From: Streptomyces sp. NBS 14/10 | GTDB lineage: Bacteria; Actinomycetota; Actinomycetes; Streptomycetales; Streptomycetaceae | Length of the DNA stretch: 64,000 nt | Direction: 5' to 3' | Assembly (NCBI RefSeq): GCF_002224125.1 | Contig: NZ_NCSM01000012.1 | Location: 115,298 to 179,297, forward strand | Program-made: the position numbers and the translations under genes | Shown: piece after piece, positions 57,286 to 64,000 of the stretch | Position numbering within the stretch: position 1 is the first letter of the stretch | How the letters are laid out: the number at the start of each line of letters is the position of its first letter | The notes under the pieces: model-generated | Database searches by the model: none | Seen by the model: only the letters and a program-made list of their open reading frames with translations | Told to the model about the DNA's origin: nothing

Positions 57286-58158
57286 GTGCGCGGGCCCACA
57301 CCGCGGGACGACGGATCACCGCGAGACGACGAACCGCCGCGCGGCGGACGGGCGCGGCGGGACCACGAATCCCCCTTCAAACGGCTGCATGAGGCCTTCC
57401 ACGCCTCCCCGGTGGGGCGCGGATGGCGGCGCGGCAGCGAGTTCGAACTGCTCCACCGCGCCATGGGTTTTGCCGCGCTCGGGTTCCTCACCCTCGTACC
57501 GCTGCTGATCGTGGTCGCCGCGGCCGACCCGGTGAACCGGCAGGGGTTCGCCCAATGGCTGGCCGAAGGGCTCGGGGTGTCCGACGGGTCGCGGGACGAG
57601 GTGCGGCGGCTGTTCGCTCCGCCGCGGCAGGCGTTGGAGACCACCACGGCGTTCGGTCTGGCGACGCTGTGCGTGTTCGGCCTCCGGTTCGGGGCCGCGG
57701 TGCAGACCGGCTACGAGAAGGTGTGGGAGCTGCCCCCGGGCCGCTGGCACACCATCTGGCGCCATCTGGTGTGGCTCGCGGTGCTCATCGGCTACCTCCT
57801 GTTGTCCTCGCACCTGGGGCCGGGGTGGCGGCTGGGGATCGGGATCGTGGGGACGGTGGCGTTCTTCTGGTGGTCGCAGCGCGTGCTGCTCGGCGGGCGG
57901 ATCGGCTGGGGTGCCCTGCTGCCCGGAGCGCTGGCGACCGGGCTCGGGCTGTTGGGCCTGCGGATCTTCTCCCGGCTGGTGTTCTCCCCGCTGATCGCCT
58001 CCAGCGCCGTCTCGTACGGCCCGGTCGGCACGGTCCTGGTCGTCCAGTCCTGGCTGGTCGGCGTCGGCTTCGTGGTCTTCGGCGGGGCGCTCCTCGGCAG
58101 GCTGCTGCACGAGGAGTGGGTGCTGATGACGAACCGGCACCGACACGGGAAGGGCTGA
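57286..58158 (+). CDS. YihY/virulence factor BrkB family membrane protein
   Basis: A 290-residue protein. A charged 50-residue N-terminus precedes six hydrophobic segments (about 60-80, 122-140, 164-182, 186-205, 215-235, 255-275). AMGFAALGFLTLVPLLIVV and the GYEKVWELPPG segment match the YihY/BrkB family, once thought to be RNase BN. Role unknown; some members affect complement resistance or transport. GTG 57286 is chosen; no strong ribosome site. Confidence 0.82.
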   Translation: MRGPTPRDDGSPRDDEPPRGGRARRDHESPFKRLHEAFHASPVGRGWRRGSEFELLHRAMGFAALGFLTLVPLLIVVAAADPVNRQGFAQWLAEGLGVSDGSRDEVRRLFAPPRQALETTTAFGLATLCVFGLRFGAAVQTGYEKVWELPPGRWHTIWRHLVWLAVLIGYLLLSSHLGPGWRLGIGIVGTVAFFWWSQRVLLGGRIGWGALLPGALATGLGLLGLRIFSRLVFSPLIASSAVSYGPVGTVLVVQSWLVGVGFVVFGGALLGRLLHEEWVLMTNRHRHGKG

Positions 58159-58283
58159 CCGTACGGGGCGCTCGTCACACGGATGGCCAGGATCTGTCGC
58201 GGAGTCACGATCTTGATCGGATCCTCTCCTTATATGACACATGGGCATTGTTGGCCCTGTGCTTTGCAGAGGAGATAAGCGCC

Positions 58284-58781
58284 ATGCATCACCTGAAGCG
58301 TGCCGGCCTCAGCGCGGCCACCGGGCTTACCGCCCTTCTGGCCTGCGCCGCCCCGGCATCGGCCGTGGGGGACGACAACTTTGACCCGTCCCATCGAGAG
58401 ACCGTCTTCAATCTGATCACACAGCCGGTCGACCAGAGCTTCCTGGACTTCGACGGCGTCGGGCCGAGCCAGGGCGACGAGCTGATCATCAGCGGAAACG
58501 TGCTGCAGAACAGCCAACAGGTGGGCACGTTCAGCGAGGTGTGCACGATCACCCGGGTCGGGGTCCCGGACGAGAGCGACCTGCTGTGCGAGGGCACTCT
58601 CGTGCTGCCGCAGGGCCAGATCACCTTCCAGGGGCGGTTCACGATCATGGCCGGCGGCCCCTCGGACGTCACTTTGGCCATCACGGGAGGCACGGGCGTC
58701 TACCGCACCGCGCACGGCTTCATCCAGGCCGTCAACCCGGGCGCAGCCCAGACGGAGATCGTCGTCCACCTCATCCCCTGA
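58284..58781 (+). CDS. Secreted allene oxide cyclase-like barrel protein
   Basis: A 165-residue protein. The signal peptide (1-27) is followed by an eight-stranded-barrel-type sequence: GDELIISGNVLQ, SEVCTITRVG, LCEGTLVLPQGQITFQGRF and AITGGTGVYRTAHGFI. The TGGTGxYxxAxG motif is shared by dirigent and allene-oxide-cyclase-like proteins. Bacterial members have no proven reaction. ATG 58284 follows GAGGAGAT. It faces the RiPP operon but is transcribed the other way. Confidence 0.75.
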   Translation: MHHLKRAGLSAATGLTALLACAAPASAVGDDNFDPSHRETVFNLITQPVDQSFLDFDGVGPSQGDELIISGNVLQNSQQVGTFSEVCTITRVGVPDESDLLCEGTLVLPQGQITFQGRFTIMAGGPSDVTLAITGGTGVYRTAHGFIQAVNPGAAQTEIVVHLIP

Positions 58782-58801
58782 CCAGCGGAGACACACTCCC
58801 G

Positions 58802-58841
58802 TGGCGGACCCGGGCGGCCAGCGCGCGGCCCGGGTCCGCCA
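58802..58841. terminator. Strong bidirectional hairpin
   Basis: TGGCGGACCCGGGC pairs perfectly with GCCCGGGTCCGCCA (14 bp, 12-base loop). It ends both the secreted-protein gene and the RiPP operon. Confidence 0.8.
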
Positions 58842-58844
58842 GTG

Positions 58845-59654
58845 TCAGATCTCGCGGGCGCGAGCCATCAACGAGCGTCCGATGAGCGAGCAGGCGACGG
58901 CCGCGATGGCGAGCAGGGTCAGCATCCAGGGCCAGGCGGCGCCGAACCCATTGAGCGCCCCGTCGCGGATGCAGCGGATCCCGTACGTCACCGGATTGGC
59001 CCAGGACAGCCAGCGCAGCACCGGGGCCATCTGCGCCGCGGGATAGAACGAGGGGCTGGCGAACAGCAGCGTGGGCGCGAGCACGTTGATGGTCACCGTG
59101 AAGCGCTGGAAATCCTTGAACAAGGTGGCGAGCAGCAGATACAGGCCGTTGAACGCCATCGACGCGACGGTGATCCCGCACAGGATCGCCACCCAGTGGC
59201 TGGGCGGCCAGCGGAAGGTGAACACCAGGAGGGACACCCCCAGCGCGGCCAGGCTCTGCGCGAGGATCAGCAGCGTACTGACGATGAGCTTTCCCGCCAC
59301 ATAGCTGCCGCGCCGCAACGGATAGGACCACAGTTCCACGTCCATCCGTCCCAGGCGCTCCTGGAAGAGGGAGGTGCCCGCGGTGGTGGCCGCCGCGAGC
59401 ATCGAGGAGAGCAGCAGGGCGGGGACCGCGAATTCCGGGTAGCTGACGAGACGGCCCTCGTACCGCACGTCCCCGATCAGACGGGACAGGGAGGTGGCGA
59501 AGAGAAGCAGGTACACGGCGCTCGGGGTGATGGCGAGCAGCAGGTTGGTGCGGTTGCGGGTGAGCAGCAGATACTCGCGGTACATCGTCGCCGCGATGTC
59601 GCCGCGCAGCAGCGTCGGCCCCGTGGCCGGTCCCGATACGAGGTCAGCCGTCAT
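58845..59654 (-). CDS. ABC-2 type exporter permease of the RiPP operon
   Basis: A 269-residue ABC-2 permease with six TM segments and an N-terminal MYREYLLLTRNRTNLLLAIT segment typical of DrrB/YadH-like permeases, and a central AAATTAGTSLFQERLGRMDV. It probably works with the ATPase upstream to export the modified peptide. The genes overlap by 11 bases. It carries no peptidase domain, so leader cleavage must happen elsewhere. Confidence 0.9.
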   Translation of the reverse strand: MTADLVSGPATGPTLLRGDIAATMYREYLLLTRNRTNLLLAITPSAVYLLLFATSLSRLIGDVRYEGRLVSYPEFAVPALLLSSMLAAATTAGTSLFQERLGRMDVELWSYPLRRGSYVAGKLIVSTLLILAQSLAALGVSLLVFTFRWPPSHWVAILCGITVASMAFNGLYLLLATLFKDFQRFTVTINVLAPTLLFASPSFYPAAQMAPVLRWLSWANPVTYGIRCIRDGALNGFGAAWPWMLTLLAIAAVACSLIGRSLMARAREI

Positions 59655-60594
59655 GTCCGGCCCCCACGAGGGTCAAAAAGGCGTCCTCCAGTGACGGTGT
59701 GCGGTACTCGACCGCCCCGATGCCGATCCCCAGCGTCTCCGCACGGGTCAGCAGCGCGGGGAGGCGGGCCCGCATGCCCTGGCCCCTGACCTCGACCTCA
59801 CCCTCGCCGGTCGTCACCCGCAGCGGTGGCTGCGCCTGGCCGAGCAGGGCCAGCAACGCGTCGGTGTCCTGTGGGCGCTCCGGGCGCACCAATGCCACCT
59901 GGCCGCCGAACCGCTCGGCGAGTTCGCGCGGGGCCGCGAACTCGACCAGCCTGCCGTGGTCGACCACCAGGACCCGCCGGCAGTTGCGCTCCACCTCCTC
60001 CACGTAATGACTGGTCCACAGCATGGTGGTGCCATGTCGGCGGCGCAGTTCGTGCAGCAGCGACCACACCTGGCGGCGGGCGCCCACGTCCAGCCCGGCG
60101 GAGGGCTCGTCGAGGAGCAGCAGCGGCGGATCGCCGAGCAGCGCCCGAATGACCTGGAGGCGCCTTCTCTCCCCGCCGGAGAGGGTGAAGGTGAGCTGGC
60201 CGGTCTTGCCGTCCAGCCCGAAGGCGGTGAGCAGATCGTCCACCTGCCGCCGGACGTCGCGCCAGCGCAGCCCCTTGTATCTGGCGGCGGTCCGCAGATT
60301 GTCCAGGGCGGGCAGCATCATGTCGAACGGGCCGCTCTGGTGGACGACGCCGATACCGCGTTTCACCGCTCCCGTGGGCCCCGCGGGGTCGGCCCCGAAC
60401 ACCTCCACGGTGCCCCGGGTGGGCACGGTGGCCCCGCAGATCATCTTGATGAGTGTGGTCTTCCCGGCCCCGTTCGGGCCCAGCAGGCCGATGACCTCGC
60501 CCGGTTCGATGGCGAACGACAGCCGGCTCACCGCGTCGTGTGCCATGCCGTCGTACCGCTTGACCAGCTCATCCGCATGGACCGCGGGCGTCAT
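59644..60594 (-). CDS. ABC exporter ATPase of the RiPP operon
   Basis: A 316-residue ATPase. P-loop GLLGPNGAGKTTLIK near residue 40, signature LSGGERRRLQVIRALLGDP near 140, Walker B LLLLDEPSAGLD, H-loop WTSHYVEEV, followed by an ~80-residue C-terminal domain as in drug or bacteriocin exporters. Its ATG overlaps the stop of the PqqD-like gene by ATGA. It would power export of, and immunity to, the peptide product. Confidence 0.92.
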   Translation of the reverse strand: MTPAVHADELVKRYDGMAHDAVSRLSFAIEPGEVIGLLGPNGAGKTTLIKMICGATVPTRGTVEVFGADPAGPTGAVKRGIGVVHQSGPFDMMLPALDNLRTAARYKGLRWRDVRRQVDDLLTAFGLDGKTGQLTFTLSGGERRRLQVIRALLGDPPLLLLDEPSAGLDVGARRQVWSLLHELRRRHGTTMLWTSHYVEEVERNCRRVLVVDHGRLVEFAAPRELAERFGGQVALVRPERPQDTDALLALLGQAQPPLRVTTGEGEVEVRGQGMRARLPALLTRAETLGIGIGAVEYRTPSLEDAFLTLVGAGHDG

Positions 60595-60968
60595 GCCGAC
60601 GGGCCCGCGGCCCCGGACGGGGCGACGTCGTCGGTCACGTCGGCCATATCGGCCATATCAGTCGCGTCAGTCGCGTCAGCCGCGGCGGCCGCGTCGGTCA
60701 GCAGAAGTCCCTGCCCCGCCAGCGTGTCCAGGAACTCGTGCACATCCCGCATGACCACGGCCGCCTGCCCGGTGTCCTCGACGGCGTACCGCCGCACCAT
60801 CTGGGACGCGATGCCGGCCGCGTCGGCGGGATTTCCCTCGGACACGAGGATCCACAGCTCGGCACCCGTGCTGTTGAGGGTCTGGAACTCGCCTGAATGG
60901 CCGTCGTATAGCCGCACTTCGCCGTCGTCGGCCATCCAGACGACGTCGGGGGCGATCCGGTAGCGCAT
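60591..60968 (-). CDS. PqqD-like RiPP recognition element protein
   Basis: A 125-residue protein. Residues 1-92 have the PqqD winged-helix fold: YRIAPDVVWMADDGEVRLYD, LNSTGAELWILVSEG and VHEFLDTLAGQGLLL. PqqD-type proteins bind the leader peptide and present it to the radical SAM enzyme. Residues 93-125 are a low-complexity tail (repeated Asp-Ala-Thr and Met-Ala-Asp), encoded by short DNA repeats. It lies 12 bases after the maturase and overlaps the ATPase gene. Confidence 0.88.
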   Translation of the reverse strand: MRYRIAPDVVWMADDGEVRLYDGHSGEFQTLNSTGAELWILVSEGNPADAAGIASQMVRRYAVEDTGQAAVVMRDVHEFLDTLAGQGLLLTDAAAAADATDATDMADMADVTDDVAPSGAAGPSA

Positions 60969-60980
60969 GGACGTATCCCT

Positions 60981-62402
60981 TCAGTCGACGAGGGGGAGGA
61001 GGCGGCGGCCCGCGGTCTTCCAGTCCTCGTACACCGGGTGGACCGTGTCGTCCCGGACCAGATGAGGCTGGAGCATCTGGTCCTGGTGCTCGGTGAGTTG
61101 GCGTCCGGACACCCCGGCGGCCCGCCACCAGTTGGAGATCATGGAGTGGCGCAGCATCCGGCACAGATGGCGGCCGTTGCGGTGCACATCGCCGCTCTCC
61201 GCCATGTGGTACGCCCGGCAGCCACCGCCGCAGGCCGCCCGGATGTAGCAGCGGCGGCAGTCCTTCAGATTCTCGCCGCTGAATACGCTGTTGCCGCGCA
61301 TATCGGCCAGCACCGGGGCCGCGAAGAGTTCGGTCAGCCGCTGCTCCCGTACATTACCGGCCTTGTGCACCGGCTCCGTGACGAGTTTGCACGGATACAC
61401 ATCGCCCAGTGAATTTATATAGATCTCATTGCCGCCCATGCCGCAGTTTCCCCTGATGGTGCAGGGCTTGCTGGCCTTGGGGCCGTCGGGGAGCAGCTTG
61501 TCGGCCATCGGATTGGTCCAGAAGAATGTCTGGATCTTCTGGAAATCCCGCCATCCGAATTCATATCCGTCGGTCGCCGCGCGGCCGAGGTCCGAGTGGT
61601 ACATGAGGCGCACCCGGCGCACCTTGAGATCGTCCACGAATTCGCAGACCTTCTCCAGGGCGTCCACGTTCTCCGGTGTCACCACATGATTGATGACGGG
61701 GACGACACCCGCCTCGTTGAGCAGCCCCAGACCCTTCCCGGTCCGGGCGAACGTGCCCTTGCCGCGGGTCCGCTCGTGTATCTCCGCGGTGCCGCCGTCC
61801 ACGCTCACGGTCACCGTGCCGAAGATCTCGGAGATCTGCCGTGCGATCTCCGCCGTGCGGATCATCGTGCCATTAGTGATCATGTTGACGGTCAGTCCGC
61901 GCTCGCGGGCGTGCGATGCCACCAGGAACAGGTCCTTGCGCAGCATCGGCTCGCCGCCCGTGAAGATCATCTGCCGTACGCCCATGTCCGCCGCCTGATC
62001 GACGAGGTCGAGCGATTCCTCGGTGGACAACTCCCCGGGCAGGCACTTCTCCGATGAGGCGTAGCAGTACGGGCAGCGCAGATTGCAGCCGTCGGTGATC
62101 GCGTAATAGACGGTCGTGAGGCTCGGCTCGGGCTGGCGCACCGCCGGGCGATGGCCGGGCAGATAGACGATCCACTTGAGCACGAGCTTGGCCAGGACGC
62201 GCTCCACCTCGGCGGCGGATCCGCCGCCGGACGACGGGGGCTCCTGGCCGCGGCTGAGCGATTTCAGCACGGCGGATTCCGGTTCGGTGAGCACACACCA
62301 GGCGGCCAGTTCGGGGTTGGCGACCAGCTGCTTCTCCGCGTTCCGGAAATAGACGAGATCTTCGGGAACGATCAGGTCGGACCACTGTTCCAGTAGCTTC
62401 AT
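60981..62402 (-). CDS. Radical SAM/SPASM peptide maturase
   Basis: A 473-residue radical SAM enzyme. The cluster motif CNLRCPYC is at residues 106-113 and FTGGEPMLR is the SAM-binding GGE. The C-terminal SPASM region has Cys in SKPCTIRGNCGMGG, DVYPCKL, LKDCRRCYIRAACGGGCRAY and HLCRML for auxiliary clusters. Residues 1-85 look like a wHTH that could also bind a leader. It should install thioether or carbon links on the small precursor. ATG 62402 follows GGGAGG. Sactipeptide or ranthipeptide chemistry is inferred from the Cys-rich precursor. Confidence 0.9.
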   Translation of the reverse strand: MKLLEQWSDLIVPEDLVYFRNAEKQLVANPELAAWCVLTEPESAVLKSLSRGQEPPSSGGGSAAEVERVLAKLVLKWIVYLPGHRPAVRQPEPSLTTVYYAITDGCNLRCPYCYASSEKCLPGELSTEESLDLVDQAADMGVRQMIFTGGEPMLRKDLFLVASHARERGLTVNMITNGTMIRTAEIARQISEIFGTVTVSVDGGTAEIHERTRGKGTFARTGKGLGLLNEAGVVPVINHVVTPENVDALEKVCEFVDDLKVRRVRLMYHSDLGRAATDGYEFGWRDFQKIQTFFWTNPMADKLLPDGPKASKPCTIRGNCGMGGNEIYINSLGDVYPCKLVTEPVHKAGNVREQRLTELFAAPVLADMRGNSVFSGENLKDCRRCYIRAACGGGCRAYHMAESGDVHRNGRHLCRMLRHSMISNWWRAAGVSGRQLTEHQDQMLQPHLVRDDTVHPVYEDWKTAGRRLLPLVD

Positions 62403-62484
62403 CCTGCACCTCCCATGAGCAGGCGGGGCGCCGGCCGCGCCGGGCCCCGCCTGCCGGCTGACGGGGACTGCCGACAGCCGTCGG

Positions 62485-62622
62485 TCAGATCTCGAGTCTC
62501 GGCTCGGACTCCGCGTTACCGGACCCGGCGCCGGCACCGCCCGAACAGTCGCAGGAGCACGGCTGGTCGATGTCGAACTCGATCGGAAGCATTTCCGGCT
62601 TCACCCAGACAGGACTTTCCAT
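62485..62622 (-). CDS. RiPP precursor peptide with CxCxC core
   Basis: A 45-residue peptide. Residues 1-20 are a leader (WVKPEMLPIEFDID), then PCSCDCSGG with Cys at 22, 24 and 26, then a Gly/Ala/Ser stretch (GAGAGSGN) and an acidic end (AESEPRLEI). Three Cys before a flexible Gly/Ser/Ala/Asn segment is the pattern of hairpin sactipeptides. ATG 62622 has AAAGGA eight bases upstream. It is 82 bases upstream of the maturase. Other actinobacterial sactipeptide-like precursors may be homologous; this cannot be verified here. Confidence 0.8.
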   Translation of the reverse strand: MESPVWVKPEMLPIEFDIDQPCSCDCSGGAGAGSGNAESEPRLEI

Positions 62623-63015
62623 GATTCGTCCTTTCTCGCGATTGGCGCTTGCGGATACCCGCTCCCGGACAGACCGGCCCTGATTTTCGGGCGCGCCGGA
62701 CGATGGGGGCATGACGTATTCCCATCGCAAGGGCGGGCATGGGTTGTGCGGCAGATCGGCCGAACCCTCACAGCATTGGGGCGGTCGGTCGTAAGTGTCA
62801 ACAGGAACAAAGCGATCCGGATGATCGGCGATCGGGGTGCCCGAGCGGGCACTCTATTCGCGCCATTTTCCTTCCGTCGATTTAATGGCGCCCGAGAGGC
62901 CCTTGTGCTCCGCGCGCCGATCATTTCTGTATTTCGCCGGCGAGTGACAGGAAGTGACGGGAGTGGCAGGAGTTATTGGATTTTCTTCCGGCCCGCGGCC
63001 TGGCATGCTGGCCAT
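62623..63015. other. Divergent intergenic region
   Basis: It must contain the RiPP operon promoter (leftward) and that of the Mut7-C gene (rightward). The only strong structure is a palindrome GTGCCCG-AG-CGGGCAC at 62837-62852. The base composition is lower in GC than its neighbours. No further gene is evident. Confidence 0.5.
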
Positions 63016-63777
63016 GTGAACGGACCGGAGATCCATGTCAGCCTGGCCCCCGAACTGCGGATGTTCGCCGTCCCCGAGCGACGCCGGGACCGGACCGCCG
63101 TCCGCACCGACGGGGCGTCCACGCTCGGACACGTCGTCGAGTCGCTGGGCGTTCCGCTCACCGAGGTCGGCGGGCTGTTCGTGGACGGCCGCGAGACTCC
63201 GGTGTCGCATGTGCCCCGCGCGGCGGAGTCCGTTGAGGTGCGCGCGGTCGCGCGGCCGCAGCGGGTGCCGGGCGCGCCGCTGCGCTTTCTGCTCGATGTG
63301 CACCTGGGCACGCTCGCGCGGCGGCTGCGGCTGCTGGGCGTGGACGCGGCGTACGAGAGCGAGGACATCGGCGACCCCGCCTTGGCCGCGCTCTCCGCCG
63401 CTCAGCGGCGGGTGTTGCTCTCCCGGGACCGGGGGCTGCTGCGCCGGCGCGAGCTGTGGGCCGGGGCGTTCGTCTACAGCGACCGCCCCGACGATCAACT
63501 GCGCGATGTGCTCGGCCGGTTCACCCCGCGGCTCGCCCCCTGGACGCGGTGCACCGCGTGCAACGGCCCGCTCGAGGACGCCGACAAGGACGCCGTCCGC
63601 GAGCGCCTGGAGCACGGCACGCGGCGCACCTATGACGTCTTCGCCCAGTGCACGGTCTGTGAGCGCGTGTACTGGCGCGGTGCGCACCACGCCCGGCTGG
63701 AGGAGATCGTCCGGCAGGCGATGGAGGAGTTCGGCGCCCCGATTGACGACAGGCCCTCGCCTGCGCGTTTCGGTTGA
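63016..63777 (+). CDS. Mut7-C RNase domain protein with N-terminal ubiquitin-like domain
   Basis: A 253-residue protein. Residues ~1-80 form a ubiquitin-like fold (TLGHVVESLGVPLTEVGGLF). Residues ~88-245 are the Mut7-C PIN-like RNase domain: FLLDVHLGTLARRLRLLGVD, RVLLSRDRGLLRR, and a zinc ribbon with CxxC at 179/182 and 212/215. It is a predicted RNase of unknown target. The GTG at 63016 is chosen because the ubiquitin-like fold begins there. Confidence 0.87.
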   Translation: MNGPEIHVSLAPELRMFAVPERRRDRTAVRTDGASTLGHVVESLGVPLTEVGGLFVDGRETPVSHVPRAAESVEVRAVARPQRVPGAPLRFLLDVHLGTLARRLRLLGVDAAYESEDIGDPALAALSAAQRRVLLSRDRGLLRRRELWAGAFVYSDRPDDQLRDVLGRFTPRLAPWTRCTACNGPLEDADKDAVRERLEHGTRRTYDVFAQCTVCERVYWRGAHHARLEEIVRQAMEEFGAPIDDRPSPARFG

Positions 63778-63854
63778 GGTCGGCAAAATGCAACCACCGT
63801 ATGAACCCGGGCAGGAATGGACTAAACGATTCCATTCCCACCCACGGTCCGACT

Positions 63855-63870
63855 TGTGACTTGCATCACA
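63855..63870. promoter_or_regulatory. Crp-like binding site
   Basis: TGTGA-N6-TCACA is a perfect consensus Crp/FNR half-site pair 109 bases upstream of the gene starting at 63980. Streptomyces Crp is active in germination and secondary metabolism. Confidence 0.5.
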
Positions 63871-63979
63871 GCCCATCGGCAAAGGATCACAACTCTGTAT
63901 CCCTGTGCGACGATGCCACGGTGTTGGCCTCGACGAAGTGACTGAGCGTTTTGGTCGGCCATCATACGGGGAGGCAAGA

Positions 63980-64000
63980 ATGTCGACGGTAATTGTTATC
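63980..64000 (+). CDS. Start of a gene continuing beyond the window
   Basis: ATG at 63980 follows GGGGAGG at 5 bases. Only seven codons (MSTVIVI) are visible; the product cannot be identified. Confidence 0.6.

Overview
The window is a piece of a very GC-rich actinobacterial chromosome, almost certainly Streptomyces. Codon third positions are nearly all G or C, GTG and TTG starts follow GGAGG-type ribosome sites, and several families typical of the genus occur together: DUF397/XRE-DUF5753 pairs, DUF574 methyltransferases, DUF5999, SpoIIE phosphatases paired with HATPase domains, LAL regulators and Rpf-LysM-M23 wall hydrolases. No rRNA, tRNA, CRISPR array or prophage is visible.

Layout. 1-14.4 kb is mixed metabolism and accessory genes: a truncated NAGPA-type secreted protein, YchJ, a mannitol dehydrogenase-family enzyme with a two-module Lrp regulator, a VOC protein, DoxX and GNAT proteins, an XRE-cupin regulator, a two-gene ABC exporter whose second gene carries a ~200-bp repeat element inserted in frame, an APH-fold kinase, DUF4291, DUF429 and an Rpf-LysM-M23 protein. 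14.4-16.5 kb has no recognisable gene. 16.5-19.0 kb is a DUF574/DUF397/XRE module. 19.2-36.8 kb is mainly regulatory: a PLP aminotransferase with a long Gln-rich repeat tail, two divergent AfsR-like ATPases (one without its HTH), DUF5999 with an anti-sigma-type ATPase, then three tandem LAL regulators and a PAS-LuxR regulator. That quartet has the composition of the RI-RIV regulators of polyene clusters, but no polyketide genes are in the window.

36.9-43.9 kb holds a peptidoglycan-binding-domain protein, a small secreted protein, an FAD monooxygenase, an S4 RNA-binding protein, dihydrolipoamide dehydrogenase and a sensor-SpoIIE-HATPase protein. 43.9-50.0 kb is a three-gene operon of a metallopeptidase/VWA protein, a double AAA+ (MoxR-like) ATPase and a large helical protein. 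Then come a lone gltD, a Cys-rich/Tat/MauE-like operon, a hybrid histidine kinase-SpoIIE gene with an apparent frameshift, a YihY/BrkB membrane protein and a secreted allene-oxide-cyclase-like protein.

58.8-62.6 kb is a compact RiPP operon on the minus strand: a 45-residue precursor with a CxCxC core, a radical SAM/SPASM maturase, a PqqD-like recognition protein and an ABC-2 exporter. It is the best candidate for an undescribed system here. The window ends with a Mut7-C RNase-domain protein and the first codons of another gene behind a Crp-like site.
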